A DNA stretch of 64,000 nucleotides from Haemonchus contortus (GCA_000469685.2 LS997564.1:34490151-34554150), one strand, 5' to 3'. Numbered from the stretch's first letter, positions 11,530 to 24,599 are shown. Made by a program: numbers and translations. The notes: a model not told the origin generated them from the sequence alone.

Positions 11530-14086
11530 ATGCCCCGTCGCAGACGCATGGTAAGAAATGATGGATCTACAGAGACGAACGCAGAGATGAGTTCTGGGTA
11601 AGCTATGTTCTCGCAATGTTTATGGGTACCATCTTGCGCAGCTGCTACGGAGATCGTATCTTGGCTGTTGCAACCCATAACTGACAGTGATCCCAATTAC
11701 AGCAAGAGAAACATAATCCGTTCATGGCTGAGTTTGATCCACTTTGAAGTTGGCACAAGCGAAATTTGGCCCTTTAAATAAACATTCCATTCGTATTTTT
11801 CATTCCATTCCATTCGTAAGGATTGGGAGGACATCATTACCAACACTGTAGAGATCGCTGAATGATCTTCAAAGTTACTTTTCTAGACCAGCTTCTTGGG
11901 ACGCAATGACCTACAAACGGCCGAAGAAGTTAAAAGTGCCTTGCGCGCGTGTGGAAAGCGACGGCGAATGGTTTCAAATTGAGCGAGTTTTGGAAACAGT
12001 CTGTCTTGTGGGAAGTGATAAAGGATGGCAGTCTCTGGTTTGTTATTTTCTATTTACAGCTCACTATTTGGGTTTCTGCAGCTGGATTTGGACATCCGAT
12101 TTTCAGGTCCAATGGAAACCGAATTGGTCAAAACAGATCCATACTCCATCCGCACTGAAAGATTTTTATGGTCGCGCCACCGTTTTAGGATGTGTGGTGA
12201 AGGCACGTTTATCGCTTTTTCTGTTACTGCTACACGAAATATTGTACTGCTCTTCTAAGCCTTTCGCTTTCAGAATGACGTTTTACGATCTAGAGTTCGT
12301 CGAAGAATTGAGTGGAATCGGAAAGAGTTCATGAGTTGCAATTTCCGTATTCGTGTCGAACATCCAGATGGATCTGTCACATCTGAGGTTCGAATTAATT
12401 ACACCTTTCCAATTACAATGTAATTCCGCTCAGCCAATCAATTCAGTAATCTCTCAACTTTGAATGAAATCATAAGTATGAAAGTGTCTCGACTTGTTTC
12501 CTAAATTGTTCTCAGCTTCCAATACTAACTTAACTTACCCTTTCTAGATTCTGCCATATCCTGATGTGAAGCGACGATTCCCTGCCGCGTTGTTTGAATA
12601 CATGGAAAACAGGATGCCTCCGCCCCGTGTACCAGAGAAGGACGAACCGAGACCTGACGGCTTACTTCCAGTCTATAATAATGTACGTTTATCGACAACT
12701 TTAGACTGATTTGTGTCTTTGACACTGATGAGGTTGAAAAGTTTGTTTTCAGATCAATATTCCGCGTTGCTTGTATTTGAACAATAGCGTGGTTAAGAAG
12801 GAGCCAAAAGTTGAAGCCCAAGCGACTCCAGAAGCTCAGAATACTTTGGCAAATGATGTTGAGAATGCAGCTGTTGCAAAGCAAGAAGCTTCTCCTGGGG
12901 ATCTTCCCAAAAAAGACTCTATTCATAGGAAAAGTACTGGAAGTGTACCACTGAAGGAAGTAAATGTCAGAGTGAGAGGAGGCAAGAAACGAAGGGCCAG
13001 TCGTCGTTTTGGAAAAAGGAGCAGACTGTCTCAAAATAGAGACTTGAAATTCAACAATAGCGCTGACGAGTCTTCGGCGTTCAGCGAGCAGGAGCCATTC
13101 AACAAAACCGCAGCTACTCCTGAATCAGAACTGAACGACGCTCAGGTGAAAACAGTACCCCCTGGAATTTCTCCAGCTTGTGCTAAAGAGTTCCTTCGAA
13201 ATGTTAGTAAAGCTCGCACTCCAGCATCTGCTTTATCTCAGAGAAATGTGAAATCATTGGGCTCTTCTTCTAAGCGTCATAGGGGGAAACAACGACGAGC
13301 GGCAAGTGCGGATGATGACATTGTCATGATTCAAGGTACGTCTATTTTGTGGTCCTTCCCTTCACCTACAACACCATTCATTTCAGAAATAACCCCGAAC
13401 CATAAAATCCGTAAATCTCGCTTTTCGTACTCCAACAGCAGGTCAGCGCGCTCTATTTCGACTCCTAGATCGCTGAGAACGCGTTCTAGCTTTAAGAGCA
13501 GCCCCGGCGCTAAAGAAAATTGTGAAAGTGAGTGTTTATATGTTTTTCTTTGTAACATTATCATCAATTCAATTATTTGAATATTCTCAAAGTAGTAATC
13601 GACCGATATTTTCTTTGGTTTATACATATTTTCCTACAGATGTGAATGCACTGAAGAAACTGCTTAATAGTGACACGAAATCACTGCAGAAATCGTCAAG
13701 TGTCAAACGTCCGCGGCGCTCAAGCAATGATGGAAAGCCGTTTAGGTATATATGAGGGATATAATTTTAAATAAATATTGAATATAATAGTTTGTATCTT
13801 GCATTCGATAATTCGGTGAAACATTCCGTGCAAAGCAATATTTTTAGTTGCAAACGTTCTACGCCACTGCGCCCTCGGAATTCATTGGACCACTACTTCA
13901 ACTGTGTCGATCGTAGAACCCGTGAGGTTCTTGGCAATGCTGTCAATCAGCAGAATATAAGTGCTAGGTGAGATTTACTTTCGCAGAACGACGGTTCTTC
14001 GATCATTTCCTCACCCATTTTGCACGCAAAGAGCCGACTTAAATGTCTATCCCGTTTTGTTCTTATTGACACATTTCAGGTGCTAA
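11530..14086 (+). CDS. Basic nuclear protein with a chromodomain-like N-terminus (hypothetical)
   Basis: Nine exons keep frame: 11530-11597, 11887-12037, 12107-12196, 12274-12387, 12548-12682, 12753-13335, 13387-13527, 13640-13745 and 13848-13967, then a last splice to 14080 giving a stop at 14086, about 504 aa. Residues about 50-95 (WFQIERVLE ... LVQWKPNW) have the spacing and aromatic residues of a divergent chromodomain. A conserved-looking block follows (ILPYPDVKRRFPAALFEYME). The rest is Lys/Arg/Ser-rich and probably disordered, with several basic clusters suited to nuclear localisation. A role in binding chromatin is an inference from the fold call; I cannot name an orthologue. The 3' end is uncertain: reading through gives a stop at 13971, and an alternative acceptor at 14221 would end in GSDLIEEIEDE (stop at 14257) if joined in phase 0. 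The start is the first Met of a basic exon (MPRRRRMVRN) downstream of an acceptor-like site at 11499. Confidence 0.7.
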
Positions 14087-14257
14087 GTAAAAAAGAAAGT
14101 CGCTTCATGAAAACTTGAGATCTTTCAAAGCAATCGTCCCAAACCTGTATAGGTAGGACGACAGCTCACGAGTTATCGGTGTACGATTGTTTGTTTTGCC
14201 TTTTTCTTCTACTTTCTCTAGGGATCTGATCTTATAGAAGAAATTGAGGACGAGTAG

Positions 14258-15510
14258 TCTCTCCAGAGTTGCATTCATTTGTTCAGACGTCTCTGCATTT
14301 CGTTGTGCCTTTATTCAATGAATGTGCTTCTTAGATGGTTTTTTCACTGCTAAATATATGCGTACTGCATTTCTAGCCTTAAATTTTGAAGTTTGACACA
14401 GCAATATTCAACTACAATCAATCATGTGAGCCATTTCACTTGATCTTTTTTCCTGGTGTTATAGCGTAATTTTAGCTATGTAAATTAAAGCTTTATAGTA
14501 TGAATGTTCAAGAGTTTCTCCCAATTGGCTTTCTTTCTACTGGTTCATGTATACATATCGCTTTAGGTGAACCTTTATTCGCCACAAATTGCCATTTTCT
14601 TCACATAAGCATCTTGATTCATGTCCAAGCAGTGGTATGTTGAATTGTTTCGAATCTGCCTCGTTAGATATTCGAACACTAACGTGATTGGCAGTATAGC
14701 TTAAGCTATGTGATTTGCAATGCTTCAGCTATGCGATTCGCAACTCCAAGCTTTTGCAGCTCTGGTTACAGTAATACAGTTTGTTCTGTTTCCTATTTAT
14801 GCTTAGCATTATTATGGATGTTCCGGTTTTCTGTTTTTAATTTGATGATTATGTCGAGGATGTTCAATTGAGTATCACAATAAAGAAATCTCTGCATTTA
14901 CTCTGATTGCTTTTGATGTCAAGTCATTTCATACATTTTGTTCTTCTTGGATAGTTTTCCCCGTAACAAAATGCAAAGAAAAGTAAGTGGGAATTCGGGC
15001 ACTTCTAAGGAATAGGGTTGCCCCTGCGCATCCTCCAACAAGCGGAGAAGATTCTCCAAATTCCATGTATTTCTACATACTAAACCCTGTGCGGCCGTCA
15101 TGACCTTTGAGCAGAGGAGACTTGGCGTTGTTTCCAGTGTTAAGTAAGATTTTACTAAACGCTTTTACTAAACTAACATTTCCCACTTCTTATAACCCCT
15201 ATCAAAGCCCCTATTCCATTCTATTATTTAAGAGAAAGATGCGTATTTCAGATTTTCAAAAGTTAAGAACTGAACGAGGTGCATTTTTTTAGCTACAAGA
15301 ATTCTATGTCTTGTGACATCTTTTGCATTTACGAGAAGATTGAGAATGCCTTAAACACGCCGCAAAGAAATAAGGAAAATGCCATTGAAAGGGTACTAAT
15401 CAATAAGTGACAAATGGCATTTGAACAAATTCTATTTGAAATGGTTTTCTTGTGAGACGAACTTCTGTCTAGTAGCATTTGTACTGTCTTCGTTCCCTAT
15501 CTCTATTATA
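14258..15510. other. Intergenic between the chromatin gene and mrps-34
   Basis: AT-rich, without exon-like segments. A possible poly(A) signal (AATAAAG) lies near 14879-14885, which would imply a long 3' UTR for the upstream gene. The gap of over 1 kb argues against a tightly spaced operon with mrps-34. Confidence 0.45.
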
Positions 15511-15520
15511 ATTTCAGACG
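15511..15520 (+). promoter_or_regulatory. Acceptor-like site just before the mrps-34 start
   Basis: ATTTCAG followed by ACG and then the ATG at 15521. A splice acceptor 3 nt before a start codon is what SL trans-splicing produces in nematodes. Cis-splicing of a 5' UTR intron would look the same. Confidence 0.55.
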
Positions 15521-17762
15521 ATGTCTTCGGCTATTCGCTTTATAGGAAACTACGACGTAAACGCGGAAGGGAAATTTCTATGGGAAATTCTGGGTCAGTT
15601 ACGACAGGTAGGCTGTTGGGAATATGAAATCTTTTCTAAAAATCGTTTTCTACTGGAAGAAAAAGTAGAGGTCCTTGATTGGGGCGCAGAAAAGCGTTCT
15701 GGTAACAAGACTTTTCAAAGTGAGTGGAATGTAGGTGCCGACAAAAACCGCTTTTACGCTCCGCAACAACCTGCATGCAAATCTATTTTCAAAAAAGTCG
15801 TTGATTAGGTGACACGTGTACTCTGTTTCTCTATTCATCCTACTTTAATATCGAATTCGATAACCCCTGGATATATCGAAACATGATGCTGGTTGCGATT
15901 TCAGCTTGGAGTTGGACGGATTGTCACGAAAAATGAATGGGCTCGAAAGTGGCCTACACAGCCTTCTTACATCAAAATCATTCGGGTGAGGCATTTTAGC
16001 TATGAACAAAAAGAATTTAGTGGTCAATTGTGTAAATTTTTTACTTGATTGAAGGCCCAACCTACGATGGACAGATGGTTGTTTGGTGGTAAGGTATGGG
16101 GAGAGTGGACCTATCGAGGACGAAATCTGGGAATTTATGAATTTGCTGATGATCTTAATCGTTCCGACTGGCGATTGATCCACAAGTATGTAGCTATCTA
16201 TGCACTTTCTCAGTATTGTTAATAAGTATAAGTGATCAAATTCGCCCCCACTAAGCATGTGCTTTTTAATTCAAATTCGACAACTGTTTGTGCTCATTAC
16301 TAATTGATGTTTTTTTTTTTTTGAAGTATTTCGGTGTATTTACTTATTACAGACATGAGGAACAGGAGTTAATGGAAGGCAAGGAAGCTATGGGCGACAT
16401 CATTTTACCAAAATCATTTCCTATTCCCCCATTACAGGTAAAAGTTGCTTCATGACGTAATTCGTGCGAGTTTTTCTTTATATTTACTTTTATTTTTTAT
16501 TTTCATTTTTACTTTTTTATATGTTTACCCAAATCGGCGCGTATATTCGATAATCATCAAGTCTCATCTCAAATTAATAAAAAACTGACGGGAAATTTTT
16601 TGATTAACAAATGCAAAGTTCGTAGGTTGTAGCAGGAATCGACCTGCACGTTGATCACCTTTCATTTCACGACTGTCGTAATGTTAAGCAAAATAGAATA
16701 TGACCGCTCCGCTAACGCATTCTCATTTTTCTTCTATCATGGAGAGAAGTTCGTGATCGCGAGGCAAATAAACAGCGAATATACAAGGGGACTGATTCGG
16801 AATCTTTCAAAACTTAAAGGAAATAGAATAGAAAAGGTGAGTTATGATGGAAAGAGTGAAAACAGACGAGTAATAATAAAACAGTGGGATAGATGCTCAT
16901 TTTGAAGTTGGAACCAGGAATAAAACAAGGGCGAATAACGTCAACTCAACTCCACAAGTAAAAAGTGATGGATACTTGTGGAGATGAGTAAGCAGAATGG
17001 AACCCGAAAGGGAGCGCACAACTAGTTTCGTGGCTAAGTATGACGAACAATAGAAGTCATTATCTTCAATATTTTGGTCTCAATCGATTATTGGAGAGGT
17101 TGAGAAGAAAGAATATTGAGAACAAACTCTATAAGACTTTTACAAAAAATGTGAATTTGAATTTGTTGTAGTTCTTCGATGTTTTTTCAATGAAAAGACA
17201 TTGACTAAGAATTTCGTCGAAAATCGTAACAGCTTCTCCGTCACTTAATGATTTTATCGTTCGTTTCCAGAATTTACTGGCAAAAAAGGCTTGTGAAAAG
17301 GCTGGCGTGCCTTTCCGGGAAGAACAGACGAGAGCACCCCTTCAATTGTGCATTGATCCTGAATTTTCAATGTTAACCCCATTTATCAAACAGGTAGGCT
17401 TTGGTTCCCACGTTGATTTTCCCAATGTAATGGTTCTTTTTCTCAATTGCTAACTCCATAGGAGGAACCCACCAAGAAGAGTACATCAGTCTACGATGAA
17501 GTTGACCCACAAGTTTTGCTAGATCTTTATGGCAAAGAGATACCTGTGAAGGTAAGCCACTTTTTTTCTCATGGGGATCCATTGCCAAAACAGTTTTTTT
17601 TTTCTCAATCGAAAGAATAGAGCAAATATATCTCTTTCCAATCGAAATCAAAGAAGCCAATAATTTTTGATTAAGGTGGAAGCATGGAATATCGGACCAG
17701 CGTCGTTTACGCCGCGTTTTTCGGCCACGGAAATGAAAGTTACTGAACAACATAGTTCTTAG
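15521..17762 (+). CDS. mrps-34: Mitochondrial small-subunit ribosomal protein S34 (mS34)
   Basis: Seven exons join in frame: 15521-15607, 15905-15985, 16055-16185, 16353-16437, 17271-17393, 17462-17551 and 17676-17762, giving 227 aa, close to the 218 aa human protein. Diagnostic blocks are LGVGRIVTKNEW (human LGRLVTRKSW), KVWGEWTYRGR (human KAWGILTFKGK) and DWRLIHKHEE (human DWRLVPKHEE). mS34 is a metazoan-specific component of the mitoribosome small subunit and acts in the mitochondrial matrix. The N-terminus starts directly in the conserved region (MSSAIRFIGNYDVN), so no long presequence is seen. Introns are short (69-299 bp) except for an 833 bp one between exons 4 and 5. The stop follows QHSS. 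The identification is secure. Confidence 0.95.
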
Positions 17763-20480
17763 ATAAGTAATCTTTAGGATATATACATACATATTTTGGT
17801 GGAATATTGTGCTTTCATAGAATCCATTGTTATATTACTGTACTTAGTTTGTTTTTCTTTTGTAGAAGTCTCAGGTTGTTAACTTGTTGCAAAGTGCAAA
17901 TAGCCCTATATGGCAAGATTCTTTACTTGTTGTTCAGAGCTATTTTTCATAAGTGAAATTATATGCTAGCTGTTTCTTAATGCTTATGAAGTGCATCCGC
18001 TCAAAATGAGGCTTTCTAACATTCTATTTTGAGGGTAGCGCCTAATCAGGAGATTTGGGGTTAAGAAAAAAGCCCCTAATCGCCTTAGAAAAAAGACGCA
18101 GATGTGATGATCTATATTTTGTGCCGATACATAAATTCAATGCTATAAAAACTCGACATGCTGAGCCCATACAATCATTCGACGTTTGATTCAGAGTTTT
18201 TTTTTTATTTCCAGACAGCTGCTTTACTAATCAATCCGCCTTGAAGATCGTTTGTCGAGCAGAGTGATAAATTTAGGCTCTGATATGAGCGATGGCTTAT
18301 CCCTCAAGTCACTGTGTAGGCTCCTTAACTCATTTTGCAATTTACTTCCTTGCAGTTCAAAAAAAGTCAGCTGGCATTGCTTCTATGAAGGGCTACTAGA
18401 ATATTAATAGCCAGTGGACCGCGTATATACTTATGATTAAAAACAACGCTCGACTATTCATATTAACTAACTTCCCGGGGTTTCCGTAACTGCCTATGAA
18501 AACTTCCTGAATATGGGGCTCAAAGTGGTCAAGAAAAGCCGATTTCCTGTTTTTTTCGTAGTATCTCAAGTACCGTGCGGCACGTGTGGGTGGCTCTTCA
18601 TTGTAGGTTGCAAGGACAGGTTTTTATCCGTTACAGTAATGCCTTTCATTATCAACATCAAGAACATTGTTTTTTTCAGATCCCGATCAACAAGGTCGTT
18701 CAGTAGCTCTTTGTTTAGTCTCTACTGCTAGAGGTCATTATACTCCCTTCCTTTGTGTTATTTCGCACTCTCATTGACCTCTGGAGTAACATTTTTATGT
18801 CTCTGATTAGGATTACGGTAGTCAGGATCACTATGGGTTGAAAATATTCAATTATCACAAGCATTTTCTAGCCCCGTCAGTGTTTTTCTTTCCCGTCCTC
18901 CCCCTACCGGTTCCCTCGTTGAAAATTTTTGAGCACCCATTGTGTTTGTGTGTAATAGCGAATCGAATTTGCACATCTAATCATTGCGAGGTGTTTCATA
19001 AAAACTCAGGACGTACACAAGGGACTTTTCATTCTCACCCGAGCATAGCTAGATCTACAACAATGTTTTGTTACGTCCTTTGAGCTTTTTCGAGTGTAGC
19101 TAGCCAAGTATCGCAATTGCTTTCGATTGTTTCGTAAAGTGTGATTTGGCCCCTACTCGTGCTCGTTTTCTACACCTCCTACAAGTTTCCATCGTTCCTA
19201 ACAAGCTCCCCAAATTTCTTCAGCGGTAGGGATTCCTTCCATCGCAACAGCCTCACACAACTATTTCATTTCAATCACATTTAACTTGAAGATTTGTTCA
19301 GGAGTGCCGTAGTGGCTCCCTTTCCTACAGTGCATTATCACATTATGAAATTTTTTAATCGTCAGGAACCGAGCTAGAATAAAAAAGTAAGAACATATTT
19401 TTTCTATTTCTCATCTACAATCTGTTCGTGATTTGATCCTTTTCTACTTTACTTACTTAATTTCTATCACAAATATATAAATTCTTTTTTTTTCTGTTTT
19501 TTTTTTCCATTCAAATAATCTAAGGAACAAAAGGAACTAAACAAAAGGAAAAGAAACAACTGAAAGAAAATTGAGGGACTCTCTTTCGAACATTACTGGT
19601 TTACTAAGATAAGAATAATTTTCTCGTTCATCGGCGGACCAGTATGGTTGATATGTCATATCGCTTTTGTGGAAATACGAGACATGCAATAGTGGCATAT
19701 TATCACAGCGGGGTACATAATGAAGGGATTAAAATTCTCGTACTGTGTATTCAAGGCTTCAAGCTCTCTCACACTCACTGCTGTGTACTCTGTTTCCTTG
19801 TATTTTGTGTACTAATTCAGTGGAAATTTGGGAGAACGTAAGTAATGCGTACTTATGCTCTCAGCAGACCTTGAGGCGTCTGAGCACTGCACCAACGTCA
19901 GCAACAATGAAGCCTTGCAAGCAGTACCGGCAGCAGGCAAGGAATCTAGTGACATTCAAACTAACCAAAGCAAAATTATGATCCTCATCAGGGAAAGCTC
20001 GAAAGCCAGCGTATTCAGCAAAACGAATGATATGTTTTACAGATAAGGGAACCTGCGATGGGGCAGCGGCTAGCACACGAATAAATGTTACACCACTAAA
20101 AACCTGTCCGGCACAAGAGCAATGAATAACCAGCGTCATCTTCTACAACCACAGGGGATGGGGATCTATGGAGGGACGGTCAAGTCGTGCGTCCGAGAAC
20201 GCGCGCGGCCAATTGCGCGGCGAATTACGTATTCAGGTTCAGATGGATAGATTGGCAGTTTCAATGACTGAATATTTAAATGTCGTGAGTCTTTCACTGC
20301 TCTGATATGGTTGATTGATTGATAGAAGAGCAAGAGCAAGTAATTCCGCGGGAGAACAAGAACAGGTGGCTTGTAGGTGGGCTGACTTTCGCAACATCGA
20401 AATTTATTGCCTAGGCATAAAAAAGAAGTTGATCGACGTCGAGCTATTCAAACTTCATTATTTGTGTGGATCCCATGTGA
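17763..20480. other. Intergenic, AT-rich, no gene seen
   Basis: Long T-rich tracts (for example 18200-18212 and 19485-19508) and scattered short ORFs without motifs. I see no exon chain on either strand. A GC-rich patch at 20155-20240 resembles one arm of the foldback at 24.3 kb. Confidence 0.4.
20155..20245. repeat. Solo arm related to the 24.3 kb foldback element
   Basis: GTGCGTCCGAGAACGCGCGC and CAATTGCGCGGCGAA match the arms of the inverted-repeat element at 24331-24590, and GGTTCAGATGG follows as it does there. Only one arm is present. Confidence 0.6.
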
Positions 20481-20484
20481 GTTT

Positions 20485-22420
20485 TGGGGAGTATTTCTTG
20501 TTTGAACAACATTGACGAAAATATCAAACGGCTCGTTGAACATATTCACGATAGTGCTGGGAAAGCAGTGAGTCTACTGGATGCCGAGAGTAGCCTCTCC
20601 AAGGACTCCCGAGCTGATACGCCAGCGTTGAATTGCGTGAACTTCATGCAGGAAATCACCAATTGGTGTTTGATCATGCGAGCTATGCCTAAAAGGGATA
20701 TAAGAAGACATGAAAGGAATTTGGGTAGCAATTCTGTCTGATGCCGAGAGACTAGGAAGAACATAGTCTCTAGGCAAGCAGGATGAGCATGCAGAGTTTC
20801 GAGCTCCGTCAATGAACGAAGACCAGTGGTGCCATTGCTTATGTCAAGAAATCGAAAATCAGGGGTACCGGACACGTTATGCGAGATTGTGATGACCGTT
20901 AGACCAGGGGGTTGCTGAGTGGATCCCTCGGGACGTCAAACGAACGCCAGGACATCGGTGATCGACGGCGCGAGAGGTGATTCAGGAATTCTGATGTGGT
21001 TGTGAGACAGAGTGGGTCCCGGTAGGGTCGGACCAACATATGAAGAGCTTTTCGTCATTTATCACTAGAACTCAACCCAACCCTTGGACCTTACGTTGTC
21101 GCTGTCGGCGGCCTATTCAGTGAAAGGACAACATTTATGTTGCTGCGTGGGAAGGGAGTCTATTGGACACTATGGCCCAATCCACCTGCTGTGCTTAGTC
21201 TATAGACTCTTCACACGAGCCATCCTCAGCGGGATGTCAGAACAATGGATCGAAGCAAGATGCGAATAAGCAAGATCTGGACACACAGGGACCACTACGG
21301 CTATCAATTCAAGAAAGTCAAAATTTCATGGAACTGTCATAAGAGTACGGGATGTCGGTATGTCTTCCTCAACGATAACAAAAATGCTTTGACTTTGGGA
21401 AGACGGGAGCTGTCAACCGAAACTTTGCCAAGAGAGTAATTCACCTTAATATGCACTTATTTGAAGATGTTATGTGAACTTCATTTCAAGACATCCTTCT
21501 ATAAGAAAATTATTTTCAATTATGTATATCGAGAAAGATGAGTCATGAGAAACAGGCCGGACCCTTACGCTCCTTTGATGCTCGACGGTAGGAGCATCTT
21601 TGAACGCTTTAGCAGGTGAGCCCTGCTGTGTGAGTCCACTTCCGCTTCGAGGTATTCAGTGTGGTTCAGACGTACTCACACCCAATGGAATCTTTTTCTC
21701 TTTGATCTAGAAGATGCAACTTTCTCGATCTGTTGGGAACCTTATTCAGTAGGCGTCTACGTTATTGTGAGGTTTTCAACAGATGGAAACGTGCCTGTGC
21801 TGCTTTTTCAAAAACATCCACTTATTCACTGGCCTGGAAACTGCACACTCACTGGTAGCACATAGGTCTTTTGTAGATTATTCGAGAAAAACAATATCAA
21901 TGTGACTGTAGATCATTGGATAGAAACGGCATTACTTCGTCAGCAGAGCTTTGAAAAAAAGATGGTCGCAACTTCCCGAATGCTACCATGCCTCAATGGT
22001 TGAGTCATATGTTCATAAGCATGGAGGTAAACAGGGGATCCAAACTTCGTCAATGAACAGGATCAGGTATGGTGCCGCATACGTCAAAGATTCGAAGATG
22101 GAGTAGGTTGAACACATTTCGCCATTTCGTAATGGCCGCTGGATCAGGGTGGTCTTTTACTGGATTTCTCGGAGCGTCAAATGAACACCATGACGGCATT
22201 CTATGCGGAACAGACTTCACGGAAACTCTGAACGGGAATGTCGGTTCTGTCTACATCGAGCGTAGAGTGTCCATCCGACTACGACTGCCCACAACAAGAA
22301 CAAGTGTAGACATCACCTACGTCCACTCGAGCAAATCGGTGATCGAACGGACAACAGGGATCTGTCGAAACTCCTCACGGAACGATAAGACAATTGCAGC
22401 CCGTCGTATGTAGAACTGAG
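20485..22420 (+). pseudogene. Scattered RTE-like retroelement remnants
   Basis: At 20505-20770 the frame NNIDENIKRLVEHIHDSAGK resembles the linker between endonuclease and reverse transcriptase in RTE-type elements. The segments at about 20800-20955 and 22045-22195 are diverged copies of each other: both have the ATGAACnnnATCAGG-like start, a GTCAAAGA/GTCAAGAA block and GGATnnCTCGGnnCGTCAAA. They carry stops in every frame. I read these as fragments of at least two old insertions. The assignment to RTE is tentative and the internal limits are approximate. Confidence 0.4.
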
Positions 22421-23220
22421 AAGATCTCCTGAGAGCACACCCCTCACCCCTATGTAACTAGTCAGTAGGGCATCGATCTCCGTAAACTTCATATTATAGT
22501 TTTCATTCCTTTTGGAACTACAGTAAGAAGCATTTCTACAACCGCCGGGGTTCACCCCAGTCGTAACACAAATTATTATACAAATTATTCTGACTCTAAA
22601 CATAAGCTTCCGATAACCTTTTATTAAAACAACCACAAAGGACTGTGAAGAGGAGTTTCTCAAAATAGTGAGGAAGTTCGCAAAAATTGTGTGGATTTAT
22701 TGCGGAAATTATCAGGCTATCCACTTCTTTTATTGGTTTTTGAGAAGTTCCCGTTAATGTTTCGTGACGGCCATGATACGACCCTCATCTGGCTCAAGGT
22801 GACTGAAATTTTGGCCGAGTTGTGCCTCGGATAAGAAATTCATGAAGAATACAATGGAGGGCCAAGGCCGTTAAATTGGCCATGACTATAGCAATTGTAG
22901 TGGTTGTGATTGACTTACAAAAAGCTTAGAAATTGAGCCACTCGCGAATAATAGCCTTTAGGACCGATACAAAATCAGTGACCTTGAAGAAATGGGCAAA
23001 TGGATTGGCATTTGGCGGAACGGAACATCCGTGCTAGGTACATTTTGCTCCTCATAGCTGCACTTCTACCAGAACAAAAAGGCCTTTTATGGCAAGACCT
23101 ATGAAATGGGCCCCTCGATCGGGGTAAAAGTAAAGGATAAAGCCTCGAGGCATTAATCAATCCCGGCAGAGGGATGCGACCACGCATTCGACTTCCATTC
23201 AGAATCATAGTGGCGTAGTG
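22421..23220. other. Intergenic, no gene seen
   Basis: No exon-like segment with good splice sites on either strand. The minus frame at 22975-23307 continues into the SINE and has no recognisable motif. Confidence 0.4.
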
Positions 23221-23224
23221 AATG

Positions 23225-23425
23225 CGTACGTGGCCTATACAAGACTTGCGGTGGCCAGCCGATGTATTACTCAGTGCTTTCTTCCTTCCAGAGGAGTCTG
23301 GTATCAATTAACCGATTGGAATTTGGATGGAAGGCTTGGTTGGCCCAGGCGGATATCTATCCGGGATTCGAACACTTGACCATGCGTTTGTGAAGTGCGC
23401 CACTTGCCACTACATCAGCGCTCTG
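23225..23425 (-). repeat. tRNA-derived SINE, copy 1
   Basis: On the minus strand the segment contains a B-box-like sequence (GGTCAAGTGTTCGAATCCCGG, plus-strand 23361-23380) about 40 nt after an A-box-like region (GTGGCAAGTGGCGCAC). Beyond the tRNA-like head lies a shared body, plus-strand CCAGAGGAGTCTGGTATCAA and GGCTTGGTTGGCC. The same order of motifs recurs at 25.8, 33.1 and 46.3 kb. Confidence 0.7.
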
Positions 23426-24320
23426 ACACTGTTCATCCACGGACAGCACCTGGATACGAAGTAGCTCAACCAGGTCTTCCATTTATTTAATGTCCCTTAA
23501 TCGGTACCAAACCTGTCTTGAAGAAAAGAGCCGAGATGTAGTGCACTGCTAAAAGACGTTGATAAACGCCAAGCGTTTCATGGCCTCATCATCGCTTTCG
23601 ATTCACAGTTAATGGTAAGATCGAGTGAGACATTAAGGGATGCTGGCCTGAATACTTCGTACGCTTGAACAACCATAATTTCCGAATTCCACACTCTCAT
23701 ACCATATCGTTGACCGACATTACACAGACCTCACTCCAGTTCGCTCCATATCGAGCACATTCATCGTCGTCCTGATGATTACTATCTACATGATGACGAC
23801 GAACGAGGACACCACGTACGACTATGCCTATGCTAATGGTACCCTGGACTTCGTCCCAGTTTATTTTCGCATCATTTGATGGTAACTGTGGGACATTCCC
23901 AGAATGTCACTATTGTCTTTCATCGCTTCATATGTCGCGTTCAACATGGCGGTGTTAAATGTCTCCGACCTGCTCCTTGATAGCGAACAAAAGAGCAAAC
24001 ACGCCAAATTGTCATCACTGTCAGCACTTTTCATTTCTTACTATGAATTGGCGAAGTAATGGCTGCAGGTGTTGTCAGCGCACGCTGATCCTACTCCTCA
24101 ATTGTTTGGAAAAAAATTGTGGAGCAAAGACGGTTCCTATCGTTAATTTGAAGAAAAAAAAGCAGTTAGATGGAGAGATTGTTCAGTTTCTTCTTCATAA
24201 ATGATTTTCCTATGTATCTTCTAAGTCATTCGATGGACCACCTTGTCAGCAATATGTATGAATGGCTTACGTCATGGCCGTTTGAAGAAAACTTAGGCCG
24301 GAAAAATTCTATATAAGAGA
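23426..24320. other. Intergenic, no gene seen
   Basis: Short interrupted frames only. Nothing recognised. Confidence 0.4.
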
Positions 24321-24330
24321 AGGTTCAGAT

Positions 24331-24590
24331 GGGGGACGTGCACTACGTGCGTCCGAGGACGCGCCCGGCAATTTGAGTGGCGAAGTTCTTGACGATTCGT
24401 ACGACTCTGACGCAAATTTTCGGGGCCCAAACTCGAGGTAGAGTAGTTTGGTAGGGTCGGATGATCCTTCTAATCTACTCTCCTTCAAATATGGGTTCCA
24501 ATGATAGGCGCTAAAGCCCTTCGAATCGTTACGAACTTCGCCGCGCAATTTGCTGCGCGCATCCTCGGACGCACCTTCGTCCACATAGCC
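24331..24590. mobile_element. 260 bp MITE-like foldback with flanking 9 bp direct repeats
   Basis: The left arm (GTGCGTCCGAGGACGCGCCC, then GGCGAAGTTCTTGACGATTC) reappears inverted at the right (GAATCGTTACGAACTTCGCC, then GCGCATCCTCGGACGCACC). The element is bounded on both sides by GGTTCAGAT (24322-24330 and 24591-24599). A 9 bp duplication would fit a Mutator-like (MULE) non-autonomous element. The same GGTTCAGAT also follows the solo arm at 20.2 kb, so it could instead be part of the repeat. Confidence 0.6.
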
Positions 24591-24599
24591 GGTTCAGAT

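Noticed and set aside
12025..12258. Alternative frame in the chromodomain-like gene (FSGPMETELVKTDPYSIR)
   Set aside because: It cannot be joined in phase to the following exon without a 30 nt intron. The LVQWKPNW frame joins on both sides with normal introns.
16651..16905. 84-codon plus-strand frame (MLSKIEYDRSANAFSF...)
   Set aside because: It lies inside intron 4 of mrps-34 and adding it would break the well-matched mS34 protein. No motif seen.
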